From: Haematobacter massiliensis | Lineage (GTDB): Bacteria; Pseudomonadota; Alphaproteobacteria; Rhodobacterales; Rhodobacteraceae | Direction of reading: 5' to 3' | Length of the DNA stretch: 64,000 nt | Assembly: GCF_000740795.1 (NCBI RefSeq) | Contig: NZ_JGYG01000003.1 | Location: forward strand, 1-64,000 | Shown here: piece by piece, positions 56,602-64,000 of the stretch | How the letters are laid out: each line of letters begins with the position of its first letter | How positions within the stretch are numbered: the first letter of the stretch is position 1 | The notes under the pieces: model-generated | Databases searched by the model: none | Told to the model about the DNA's origin: nothing | Seen by the model: only the letters and a program-made list of their open reading frames with translations | Position numbers and translations under genes: made by a program

Positions 56602-57168
56602 ATGTTCATCCAGACAGAGACGACCCCGAACCCCGCCACGCTGAAATTCCTCCCCGGCTTGACCGTCCTGGAGGTGGGAACTGCCGATTTCCCGAACGAG
56701 GCGGCGGCCGACCGGTCCCCCCTCGCCCGCCGCATCTTTGCGGTGGAGGGTGTGACAGGGGTCTTCTTCGGCACTGATTTCGTGACCGTGACCAAGGCCG
56801 AAGGTGTCGCCTGGGAGCATATCAAGCCCGCGATCCTCGGCGCGATCATGGAGCATTACCAGTCCGGTATCCCGGTGATGGAGGGAGAGGCGCCGAAGGC
56901 CAACTCCGGGCACCGCGAGCATACCGGAGAGGACGGAGACATCGTCGAGCAGATCAAGGAACTGCTGGACACCCGCGTTCGCCCCGCTGTGTCGCAGGAC
57001 GGCGGTGACATCACGTTCCACGGCTTCGACCGGGGTGTGGTCTATCTGCACATGCAGGGAGCCTGCGCGGGCTGCCCGTCTTCAACCTTGACGTTGAAGA
57101 TGGGGATCGAAAACCTGCTGCGCCACTATATCCCCGAGGTGATCGAGGTCAGGCCCGTTGCCGCCTGA
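56602..57168 (+). CDS. NfuA/NifU-type Fe-S cluster scaffold protein
   Basis: A 188-residue Fe-S carrier. The N-terminal Nfu_N domain starts MFIQTETTPNPATLKFLPG. The C-terminal NifU domain has DGGDITFHGFDRGVVYLHMQGACAGCPSS, with the CxxC cluster ligands near residue 155. It delivers 4Fe-4S clusters under stress in better-studied relatives. It starts behind an ACAGGAG ribosome site and overlaps tsaB by 11 bases. Confidence 0.92.
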   Translation: MFIQTETTPNPATLKFLPGLTVLEVGTADFPNEAAADRSPLARRIFAVEGVTGVFFGTDFVTVTKAEGVAWEHIKPAILGAIMEHYQSGIPVMEGEAPKANSGHREHTGEDGDIVEQIKELLDTRVRPAVSQDGGDITFHGFDRGVVYLHMQGACAGCPSSTLTLKMGIENLLRHYIPEVIEVRPVAA

Positions 57169-57835
57169 GCCGCTGATTCTCGCTTTCGACACATCGGCCG
57201 CGCATTGCGCGGCCGCTTTGCTCTGCGGCGACCGGCTGCTTGTGTCGCGTCAGGAGGCCATGGACAAGGGGCAGGCCGAACGGCTGATGCCGCTGCTGGA
57301 GGAAGTACTCGCGGAGGCGCAGGCCGGATGGCGGGATCTCTCGGCGCTTGGCGTGGGGGTGGGGCCGGGCAATTTCACCGGGATCCGCATTGCTGTCGCG
57401 GCGGCGCGCGGACTGGCGCTGTCGCTTGGCCTGCCCGCGATCGGCGTCAGCCGGTTCGAGGCGCTGGCAGTGAACACCCCGCGCCCGGTTCTGGTCAGTC
57501 TCGACGCGCGGCGCGATCATGTCTGGCTCTGTCCGCTCAAGGCGAATGGCGGATCTCTGCCGCAGGGAACGGCCGCCGGCGCTGTGCTCGCAGAACCCGG
57601 ATCCCTGCCGGAGGAATTGGCCGACAGCCACCTTCCCGTCCTTGGCCACGCCGCGGCGGAGATTGCCCGCGGGACGGGAGGCAAGGCGCTTGGACCCGGT
57701 CTGCCTGTTGCGGAAGGTGTGGCCCGGCTCGCGGTGGAGCGGCGGCATCACCCTGCGCCTCCCCCGGCCCCGCTTTACCTGCGCCCTGCCGATGCGGCGC
57801 CGCCCGCCGATCCGCCACCCCTCATCCTGCCATGA
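57158..57835 (+). CDS. tsaB: tRNA threonylcarbamoyladenosine biosynthesis protein TsaB
   Basis: A partner of TsaD and TsaE in making t6A37 of tRNAs reading ANN codons. It is 225 residues long. The ASKHA start LILAFDTSAAHCAAALL and the GVGVGPGNFTGIRIAVAAARGLALSLGLP block near residue 65 are diagnostic. It probably begins with TTG at 57158, inside the end of the Nfu gene. The stop overlaps the rimI-like gene (ATGA), the usual tsaB-rimI arrangement. Confidence 0.92.
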   Translation: MPPEPLILAFDTSAAHCAAALLCGDRLLVSRQEAMDKGQAERLMPLLEEVLAEAQAGWRDLSALGVGVGPGNFTGIRIAVAAARGLALSLGLPAIGVSRFEALAVNTPRPVLVSLDARRDHVWLCPLKANGGSLPQGTAAGAVLAEPGSLPEELADSHLPVLGHAAAEIARGTGGKALGPGLPVAEGVARLAVERRHHPAPPPAPLYLRPADAAPPADPPPLILP

Positions 57836-58263
57836 GGCCCGCGATCAATTCGGGGGAGCTTGCGCGGCTTCACGCGGCGAGCTTCATCACGCCCCGCCCC
57901 TGGTCGGAGCGGGAGATGGTGGAGATACTGGCTGGACGGGGCGTCTTTCTCCTGACGGCGGAGGCCGCCTTTCTCATTGGCCGTGTGATCGCGGACGAGG
58001 CGGAACTGCTGACACTCGCCGTTTCACCCGATTTGCGCCGGCAGGGCACCGGTCGGCGGCTGGTCGAAGGGTTCGCGGCGGAGGCGGCACGGCGCGGTGC
58101 GGCCAGCGCCTTTCTGGAGGTCGCCGCCGACAATGCCGCGGCCCGCGCGCTCTATGCCGCGACAGGCTTTCAGGAGGCCGGGTACCGCAAAGGGTACTAC
58201 GCCACCCCCGATGGCGGCTCCATAGATGCGGTGGTCATGACGCGGGCACTCTCCCCCTCCTGA
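57832..58263 (+). CDS. rimI: GNAT acetyltransferase, RimI-like
   Basis: A 143-residue Gcn5-related acetyltransferase. The acetyl-CoA site is LLTLAVSPDLRRQGTGRRLV near residues 61-80. The FLEVAADNAAARALYAATGFQEAGYRKGYY segment is typical of ribosomal protein S18 alanine acetyltransferases. Overlap with tsaB and the sequence of the last third support RimI over other GNATs. Confidence 0.87.
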   Translation: MRPAINSGELARLHAASFITPRPWSEREMVEILAGRGVFLLTAEAAFLIGRVIADEAELLTLAVSPDLRRQGTGRRLVEGFAAEAARRGAASAFLEVAADNAAARALYAATGFQEAGYRKGYYATPDGGSIDAVVMTRALSPS

Positions 58264-58396
58264 AGGGCCGCACCAGCATCTCCGCCAGAAATCTGTTGAC
58301 CGCCCGCGGGGGCTGCGGCCAAATCGTGCTGGGCGAAGACCCGGCTGTCGCCACTGGAACCGGGCGGCTGGCAGACAGGCAACAAGGAGATATTCC

Positions 58397-59386
58397 ATGG
58401 GTTTGATGCGGACCTATCTCGGCGCCGCCGCTGCGCTGTTTCTGGGCGCGGGCGTCGCAGCAGCCGACCCGGCGCTGATTTTCGATCTCGGCGGGAAGTT
58501 CGACAAATCCTTCAACGAGGCAGCCTATGGCGGCGCGCAGCGCTGGGTTGCGGCATCGGGCGGTAGTTACCGTGAGCTGGAGATGCAGTCGGAGGCGCAG
58601 CGGGAGCAGGCCCTCCGCCGGCTGGCCGAAAGCGGCTCCAATCCTATCGTGATGACCGGCTTTGCCTTCGGCGATGTGTTGAACAAGGTCGCCCCGGATT
58701 ATCCCGACACCAAATTCGTCATCATCGACATGGTCGTCGATCAGCCGAACGTACGCTCCGTCGTCTTCACGGAGGAACAGGGTTCGTACCTTGTGGGCAT
58801 CATGGCCGCGATGGCATCGAAAACCGGCACCGTGAGCTTCATCGGCGGCATGGATATTCCGCTCATCCACAAATTCGCCTGCGGCTATGTGCAGGGCGTG
58901 AAAGCGGCCAACCCGGACGCCAAGATCATCCAGAACTACGTGGGCACCACGCCGGCCGCCTGGAATGACCCGGTGAGGGCCGGCGAACTGACCCGTGCCC
59001 AGAAATCGCAGAAGTCGGACGTCGTCTATGCGGCGGCGGGCGGGTCCGGCATCGGGGTTCTGCAAGCCGCGGCGGATGAGAAGATGCTCTCTATCGGTGT
59101 CGATTCGAACCAGAACTTCCTGCATCCGGGACAGGTTCTGACCTCCATGATCAAGCGGGTGGACAATGCCGTGTTCGAGGCATTCACCGAGGGCGAAAAC
59201 CTGGCGCCGGGCCTCAAGGTGATGGACCTTGCCTCCGAGGGTGTAGGTTATGCTTTGGATGAGAATAACGCGGCTCTGATTACTCCCGAGATGAAGGCCG
59301 CCGTTGACAAGGCGGCCGCGGAAATCGCCGCCGGAACGTTGAAGGTGCACGATTACATGGCCGACAACACCTGCCCCGTTCAGTGA
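58397..59386 (+). CDS. BmpA/PnrA-family ABC transporter substrate-binding protein
   Basis: A 329-residue periplasmic binding protein. The signal peptide ends near residue 23 (GVAAA-DP). The BMP family start LIFDLGGKFDKSFNEAAYGGAQR and later GVKAANPDAKIIQNYVG, plus DVVYAAAGGSGIGVLQAA, identify it. Relatives bind purine nucleosides or other N-heterocyclic compounds. An AAGGAG ribosome site precedes ATG 58397. It is the first gene of a four-gene importer operon, ending in a GTGA overlap with the ATPase gene. Confidence 0.92.
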   Translation: MGLMRTYLGAAAALFLGAGVAAADPALIFDLGGKFDKSFNEAAYGGAQRWVAASGGSYRELEMQSEAQREQALRRLAESGSNPIVMTGFAFGDVLNKVAPDYPDTKFVIIDMVVDQPNVRSVVFTEEQGSYLVGIMAAMASKTGTVSFIGGMDIPLIHKFACGYVQGVKAANPDAKIIQNYVGTTPAAWNDPVRAGELTRAQKSQKSDVVYAAAGGSGIGVLQAAADEKMLSIGVDSNQNFLHPGQVLTSMIKRVDNAVFEAFTEGENLAPGLKVMDLASEGVGYALDENNAALITPEMKAAVDKAAAEIAAGTLKVHDYMADNTCPVQ

Positions 59387-60957
59387 CCGCAGCGATGACG
59401 GAAGGCGGCGAGGGCAAGGAGCCGGCGGCGCCCCTCGCCATCGAACTCAGGGGCGTGTCAAAATCCTTCGGTCCGGTGCAGGCCAACCGGGACATATCGC
59501 TCAAGGTGCGCAAGGGGACGATCCACGGCATCATCGGCGAAAACGGCGCGGGAAAATCGACACTCATGTCGATCCTGTTCGGGTTCTATCAGGCGGATGC
59601 GGGCGAAATCCTGATCGACGGCAAGGCGACCGCGATTCCCGACAGCCAATCCGCGATCCGGGCGGGCATCGGTATGGTGTTCCAGCATTTCAAGCTGGTC
59701 GAGAACTTCACCGTGCTGGAAAATGTCGTGCTCGGTGCGGAAGGCGGGCGTTTGCTGCGCCCCTCGCTCGCGCGGGCGCGGAGCCTGCTCGTCGACCTCG
59801 CCCGCGACTACGAACTGAACGTGGACCCCGATGCGCTGGTGGAGGAGCTTTCGGTTGGCCATCAGCAACGGGTGGAAATCCTGAAGGCTCTGTACCGGCA
59901 GGCCAATATCCTGATCCTCGACGAACCGACCGGCGTGCTGACCCCGGCGGAGGCGGACCACCTGTTCCGCATCCTCCGCGCCCTGCGGGACGAGGGCAAG
60001 ACGATCCTCCTCATCACCCACAAGCTGCGCGAGATCATGGAGGTAACCGATGCCGTCTCCGTCATGCGGCGCGGAGAGATGGTGGCGACGCTGCCCACGC
60101 GGGACACCACACCCGAAGCGCTGGCGGAGCTGATGGTCGGGCGCAAGGTTCTCCTCAGGGTGGAAAAGGCGGAGGCGACGCCTGGCCCCGTTGTTCTGTC
60201 CGTCGACAATCTGACCGTGCGCGACCCCTCCGGCGTGGAGCGGCTGAAGGATGTCTCCCTCACCGTCCGCGCCGGAGAGGTTGTCGGGATCGCCGGTGTG
60301 GCCGGCAATGGACAGTCGGAACTCCTGGCGGTGCTGGGCGGTATCCTTCCGGCTACCTCAGGCCGCATCCAGCTCAACGGCCGGGAATTGCCGTTGTCGG
60401 GGCGCGAGGCGAACGGAAAGGCCCGCAGGAGGGCAGGCATCGCCCATGTGCCGGAGGACCGCCATCACCTTGGCCTGATCCTCGATTTCGCGGCATGGGA
60501 GAATATGATTTTCGGATATCAGGACGACCCGGCCTACCGGAGCGGCCCTTTCATGCGCAACGGCGCGCTCATCGAGGAGACCGGGGCGAAAATGCAGCGT
60601 TTCGACGTGCGTCCGCCCCTTCCGCGGCTGGCGGCCAAGAACTTCTCGGGCGGCAACCAGCAGAAGATCGTTCTGGCACGGGAGATGGAGCGCAACCCGG
60701 ACCTGCTGCTCATCGGCCAGCCGACGCGGGGGGTGGATATCGGTGCGATCGAATTCATCCACCGGCAGATCGTCGCCCTGCGCGATGCGGGCAAGGCGAT
60801 CCTGCTGGTTTCCGTGGAGCTGGATGAAATCCGCGCGCTCTCCGACCGGATCGTCGTGATGTGCGGCGGCGAGATCATGGGCGAACGCGCGCCAGAGGTG
60901 ACCACGGAACGGGAACTCGGCATGATGATGGCAGGCATGGACGGGAAGGCCGCGTGA
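59383..60957 (+). CDS. ABC transporter ATPase with two nucleotide-binding domains
   Basis: A 524-residue protein with duplicated ABC domains, as in sugar and nucleoside importers. The first domain has a perfect Walker A (GENGAGKST) and signature LSVGHQQRVE. The second has a degenerate Walker A (GVAGNGQSE) and signature FSGGNQQKIVL. It starts with GTG overlapping the preceding stop; ATG 59395 is an alternative. One protein supplies both ATP sites of the complex with the two permeases that follow. Confidence 0.93.
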   Translation: MTAAMTEGGEGKEPAAPLAIELRGVSKSFGPVQANRDISLKVRKGTIHGIIGENGAGKSTLMSILFGFYQADAGEILIDGKATAIPDSQSAIRAGIGMVFQHFKLVENFTVLENVVLGAEGGRLLRPSLARARSLLVDLARDYELNVDPDALVEELSVGHQQRVEILKALYRQANILILDEPTGVLTPAEADHLFRILRALRDEGKTILLITHKLREIMEVTDAVSVMRRGEMVATLPTRDTTPEALAELMVGRKVLLRVEKAEATPGPVVLSVDNLTVRDPSGVERLKDVSLTVRAGEVVGIAGVAGNGQSELLAVLGGILPATSGRIQLNGRELPLSGREANGKARRRAGIAHVPEDRHHLGLILDFAAWENMIFGYQDDPAYRSGPFMRNGALIEETGAKMQRFDVRPPLPRLAAKNFSGGNQQKIVLAREMERNPDLLLIGQPTRGVDIGAIEFIHRQIVALRDAGKAILLVSVELDEIRALSDRIVVMCGGEIMGERAPEVTTERELGMMMAGMDGKAA

Positions 60958-62039
60958 TGCCGAGATGGGCCGATGTCTTTCTGGTGCCGCTTGTCAGCAT
61001 CCTGCTGGCCTTCATCATCTCCGCGCTCGTGATCCTCGCCATCGGCGCCGACCCGGTGGAGGCGATCCGCACGATGGTGACAGGGGCGCTTGGCTCCTCC
61101 TACGGTTGGGGGTTCACACTCTACTACGCTACCTCCTTCATGTTCACCGGGCTGTCGGTGGCGGTCGCCTATCATGCGGGACTGTTCAACATCGGTGGCG
61201 AGGGACAGGCGACACTCGGCGGGCTCGGCGTCGCGCTGGTCTGCCTGGCACTGCCTTGGACGCACTGGTGGCTGGCGCTCCCCGCAGCGATGATCGGCGC
61301 GGCGCTGTTCGGCGCGGCCTGGGCTGCGATCCCCGCGTGGCTTCAGGCACGGCGCGGCAGCCATATCGTCATCACCACCATCATGTTCAACTTCATCGCC
61401 GCGGCCTTGTTGAACTATCTGCTGGTGAACATTCTGCGGCCCATCGGCTCCATGGATCCGGCGACGGCCCGCTTTCCCGCAGGCGCCACGCTGCCCCGTC
61501 TGGCGGATATCCTCGCGCTCGTGGGTATTCCGTTCAACAACCGCAATCCGGCCAATATCACCTTCCTGATCGCCGTTGGCGCCTGCATCGCTGTGTGGCT
61601 GCTGATCTGGCACACGCGCCTGGGCTATGAAATCCGCGCCTTCGGCAAATCGGAATCCGCCGCCCGCTATGCCGGTATCTCGCCCACGCGGATCACCATG
61701 TGGGCCATGCTGATCTCCGGCGGACTGGCGGGGATGATGGCCATCAACAACGTCATGGGGGAGGCGCAGCGGCTGGTGCTGAACTCCGTCGAGGGGGCGG
61801 GCTTCATCGGCATTGCCGTGGCGCTCATGGGCCGTTCGCATCCCGTGGGGATTTTCCTCGCCTCCCTGCTGTTCGGCTTTCTCTATCAGGGCGGCGCGGA
61901 GCTGTCGCTCTGGATGGCGATCCCGCGTGAACTGATCACCGTGATACAAGCGCTGGTCATCCTCTTCACCGGCGCGCTCGACAATATGGTCCGCATGCCG
62001 GTGGAGCGGCTGTTTCTGAAGTTCGGAAGGAAGGGCTGA
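60957..62039 (+). CDS. ABC transporter permease 1 (BmpA-type importer)
   Basis: A 360-residue membrane protein of the BPD_transp_2 (branched-chain/nucleoside) fold, with eight to ten helices. The family hallmark GLFNIGGEGQATLGGLG is near residue 78, and GAGFIGIAVALMGRSHPVG is in the second half. The ATG overlaps the ATPase stop (TGATG), and its own stop overlaps the second permease. Confidence 0.93.
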   Translation: MPRWADVFLVPLVSILLAFIISALVILAIGADPVEAIRTMVTGALGSSYGWGFTLYYATSFMFTGLSVAVAYHAGLFNIGGEGQATLGGLGVALVCLALPWTHWWLALPAAMIGAALFGAAWAAIPAWLQARRGSHIVITTIMFNFIAAALLNYLLVNILRPIGSMDPATARFPAGATLPRLADILALVGIPFNNRNPANITFLIAVGACIAVWLLIWHTRLGYEIRAFGKSESAARYAGISPTRITMWAMLISGGLAGMMAINNVMGEAQRLVLNSVEGAGFIGIAVALMGRSHPVGIFLASLLFGFLYQGGAELSLWMAIPRELITVIQALVILFTGALDNMVRMPVERLFLKFGRKG

Positions 62040-63004
62040 TGGACGCGGCCACGATCCTGCAGATCCTGGACAGCACGATCCGCCTTGGGACACCCTTGCT
62101 GCTGGCCTGTCTGGCAGGGATGTTTTCCGAACGGGCGGGGATTTTCGATATCGGGCTGGAGGGCAAGATGCTCGCCGCGGCCTTCCTGTCCGCAGCAGTG
62201 GCGGCGGTGACGGGCAATGTCTGGATCGGCCTGCTGGCGGGTGTCGCGGCGTCGCTGTCGCTGTCGGCCATTCACGGCCTCGCCTCCATCACCTTTCGGG
62301 GCAATCAACTCATCTCCGGCGTCGCGATCAACTTCCTGGCCTCCGGCCTGACGGTGCTGATCGGGCAGAACTGGTTCCAGTTGGGGGGGCGCACCCCATC
62401 GCTTGAGGGCGCGGCGCGGTTTCAACCCATCACGCTGCCCTTCGCAGAGACATTGCGCAATGTCCCCGTGATCGGACCGATCTATGCGGAGCTGATCTCA
62501 GGCCATACGATTCTGGTTTATGTCGCATTCCTGCTCGTGCCGGCGAGCGCATTCCTCCTCTATCGCACGCGGTTCGGGCTGCGGCTCAGGGCGGTGGGGG
62601 AAAATCCGGCTGCCGTGGATACGGCGGGCGTGTCCGTCACAAGGCTCCGCTACGCGGCCGTGGCGATCTGCGGGGTGCTTACCGGGCTTGCGGGCGCCTA
62701 TCTGGCGACGGGCCTCTCAGCGGGCTTCGTCAAGGAAATGACGGCGGGGCGCGGCTATATCGCACTCGCCGCGCTGATCTTCGCCAAGTGGCGGCCATGG
62801 TATGCTCTCGGCGCGACGATGCTCTTCGGCTTCCTGGAGGCGCTGACCAACCGTTTTCAGACGATCGAACTTCTGGGCATCACCGTACCGGTTCAGGTCA
62901 TGCAGGCGCTGCCCTATGTGTTGACGGTCATCATTCTTGCCGGCTTCGTCGGTCGGGCTGTTCCTCCGCGCGCGGGCGGGGTAGCCTATGTGAAGGAGCG
63001 GTAA
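62039..63004 (+). CDS. ABC transporter permease 2 (BmpA-type importer)
   Basis: A 321-residue second permease of the same fold: ERAGIFDIGLEGKMLAAAF near residue 31 and MTAGRGYIALAALIFAKWRPW near residue 235. The tandem permeases, ATPase and binding protein make a complete importer, probably for nucleosides or related bases. No catabolic gene lies in the operon to confirm the substrate. Confidence 0.93.
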   Translation: MDAATILQILDSTIRLGTPLLLACLAGMFSERAGIFDIGLEGKMLAAAFLSAAVAAVTGNVWIGLLAGVAASLSLSAIHGLASITFRGNQLISGVAINFLASGLTVLIGQNWFQLGGRTPSLEGAARFQPITLPFAETLRNVPVIGPIYAELISGHTILVYVAFLLVPASAFLLYRTRFGLRLRAVGENPAAVDTAGVSVTRLRYAAVAICGVLTGLAGAYLATGLSAGFVKEMTAGRGYIALAALIFAKWRPWYALGATMLFGFLEALTNRFQTIELLGITVPVQVMQALPYVLTVIILAGFVGRAVPPRAGGVAYVKER

Positions 63005-63040
63005 CCGCGGGCGCACGGAACCGCCCGCGCGGGGAATGAG

Positions 63041-63964
63041 ATGCTGCAAGTCTATCTGCCGATTGCCGAAGTTTCCGTCAACGGCGGGATCGTCTTCGCG
63101 ATAGGCGCCATCGTCGGAATACTCTCGGGCGTCTTCGGCGTGGGCGGCGGGTTTCTCATCACTCCCGCTCTGTTCTTCATTGGCATTCCGCCGCCCGTTG
63201 CGGTGGCAACCGGGGCCAATCAAGTGGTCGCCTCCTCCGTTTCGGGTGTTCTCGGCCACCTCCGTCGCAAGACCGTCGATCTCAGGATGGGGACGGTTCT
63301 GCTCGTCGGCGGTCTCATCGGCTCGCTGATCGGGATCTGGCTGTTCAACCGGTTGAAGGCGCTGGGGCAGATCGACCTGATCGTGCAGCTTTCCTATGTC
63401 GTACTGCTCGGCACAGTCGGCCTGCTCATGTTTCAGGAAAGTCTGCGCGCGTTGCGGCGGCAGCGGATGCAAGGCCCGGTCCGCATCCGGCGGAGCCAGC
63501 ATCTGTGGGTCCACCGGTTGCCCTTCAAGATGAAGTTCCGGGCATCCGGCCTTTATATCTCCGTGATCCCGCCGATGCTGGTGGGCTGTCTCGTGGGGAT
63601 CATGGCGGCGATCATGGGTGTGGGCGGCGGCTTCCTGATGGTGCCCGCGATGATCTACCTGCTCGGCATGCCGACCAAGGTCGTGGTGGGCACGTCGCTT
63701 TTCCAGATCATCTTCGTTACCGGCTTCACGACATTCATGCAGGCCTGGACCAATCAGGCGGTGGATCTCATCCTCGGCACCCTGCTGATCATCGGCGGGG
63801 TGATCGGGGCGCAGATCGGCACGCGTCTTGGCGCCAGGCTTCGGGCCGAGCAGCTTCGGGTGTTGCTGGCCGTTCTGGTGCTGCTCGTCTGCGGGCGGCT
63901 GGCATATGACCTCGTCGTGACGCCACCGGAGCTTTTCTCCATCGCGCGGGGAGGCGGGTTCTGA
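63041..63964 (+). CDS. TauE/SafE family membrane protein
   Basis: A 307-residue protein with about eight helices, in the TauE/SafE (UPF0721) family linked to export of sulfite or sulfonate-derived anions. Two repeats each begin with a glycine-rich helix: IVGILSGVFGVGGGFLITPALFF near residue 25 and VGIMAAIMGVGGGFLMVPAMIYL near residue 185. The stop codon overlaps the next start (TGATG), so it forms a unit with the gene cut by the window edge. Confidence 0.9.
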   Translation: MLQVYLPIAEVSVNGGIVFAIGAIVGILSGVFGVGGGFLITPALFFIGIPPPVAVATGANQVVASSVSGVLGHLRRKTVDLRMGTVLLVGGLIGSLIGIWLFNRLKALGQIDLIVQLSYVVLLGTVGLLMFQESLRALRRQRMQGPVRIRRSQHLWVHRLPFKMKFRASGLYISVIPPMLVGCLVGIMAAIMGVGGGFLMVPAMIYLLGMPTKVVVGTSLFQIIFVTGFTTFMQAWTNQAVDLILGTLLIIGGVIGAQIGTRLGARLRAEQLRVLLAVLVLLVCGRLAYDLVVTPPELFSIARGGGF

Positions 63965-64000
63965 TGCGGTTTCTGATGCGCCTGCTGCCCGCGTGCCTGC
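63964..64000 (+). CDS. Start of a coupled gene, truncated by the window edge
   Basis: Only 12 codons are visible, beginning MRFLMRLLPACL, the start of a signal peptide. In Rhodobacteraceae a TIGR02186-family protein commonly follows a TauE/SafE gene in this way; that identity is a guess from position. Confidence 0.5.
   Translation, partial: MRFLMRLLPACL

Noticed and set aside
58264..58396. Cobalamin-riboswitch-like words (GCCACTGG...GGC) before the BmpA-type gene
   Set aside because: The leader is only 133 bases and lacks a B12 box and the rest of the conserved core; the words do not fall in the right order.

Overview
The window is high-GC chromosomal DNA from an alphaproteobacterium, most likely of the Rhodobacter/Paracoccus group (Rhodobacteraceae). 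The evidence is the gene families (ChvI-type regulator beside pckA and an hprK-rapZ-EIIA-HPr operon, solitary ctaD, CREST ceramidase-like protein, DUF1127 gene followed by CCUCCUCC hairpins), dense packing with ATGA/GTGA overlaps, and frequent GTG/TTG starts. Nearly all of it is ordinary core genome. The one accessory, decaying stretch is about 24.0-27.6 kb.

Layout. 0.1-4.2 kb: a lipoprotein, parC and a divergent SDR. 4.3-7.9 kb: a HIG1-type membrane protein, the cobalamin adenosyltransferase, etfBA and a 3-hydroxybutyryl-CoA dehydrogenase. 7.9-12.6 kb: a carbon/nitrogen signalling block on the minus strand (HPr, EIIA-Man, RapZ, short HPr kinase, ChvI-like regulator) diverging from pckA; the usual ChvG kinase gene is absent. 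12.8-14.7 kb: an MHS-type transporter and a glyoxalase-like protein. 14.8-22.4 kb: the front of the division/cell-wall cluster in order mraZ-rsmH-ftsL-ftsI-murE-murF-mraY, with a 10-bp-phased set of GGGA repeats upstream. 23-24 kb: mrp.

24.2-27.6 kb is the most interesting part. A DUF1127 gene (CcaF1-like) behind an RpoH-like promoter is followed by eight consecutive hairpins, each with a CCTCCTCCC loop: a CcsR/cuckoo-type small RNA array twice the size of the four-copy Rhodobacter sphaeroides one. Next come a broken cation-diffusion-facilitator gene and a divergent broken MerR-type regulator, with a 19-bp-spacer promoter still visible between them. Then three tRNA genes: tRNA-Arg(UCU) interrupted by a 213-nt group I intron, tRNA-Val(CAC) and tRNA-Leu(GAG).

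27.8-31.3 kb: lipB, a c-type cytochrome, ctaD and a DUF2244 gene whose first codons contain a terminator-like hairpin. 31.3-35.9 kb: DUF3008 protein, YqeY, carA, a large glycosyltransferase with an MshEN-like N-terminus, and a retropepsin-like protease. 36-41.9 kb: MarC, ABC-F, ndk, UbiH-type hydroxylase, HAD phosphatase. 42-50 kb: GntR regulator, SelO, Fur-family regulator translationally coupled to eno, cupin, anmK, tyrS and a TIGR01244 protein. 50-56 kb: orphan ModA, metal-dependent hydrolase, ceramidase-like protein, gatCA, an Excalibur-like lipoprotein, an amidase and rnpB. 56-64 kb: acetyltransferase, NfuA-like protein, tsaB-rimI, a complete BmpA-type ABC importer, a TauE/SafE protein, and the start of a further gene cut by the window edge.

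Functional assignments rest on motifs and family resemblance read by eye; no database search was possible.
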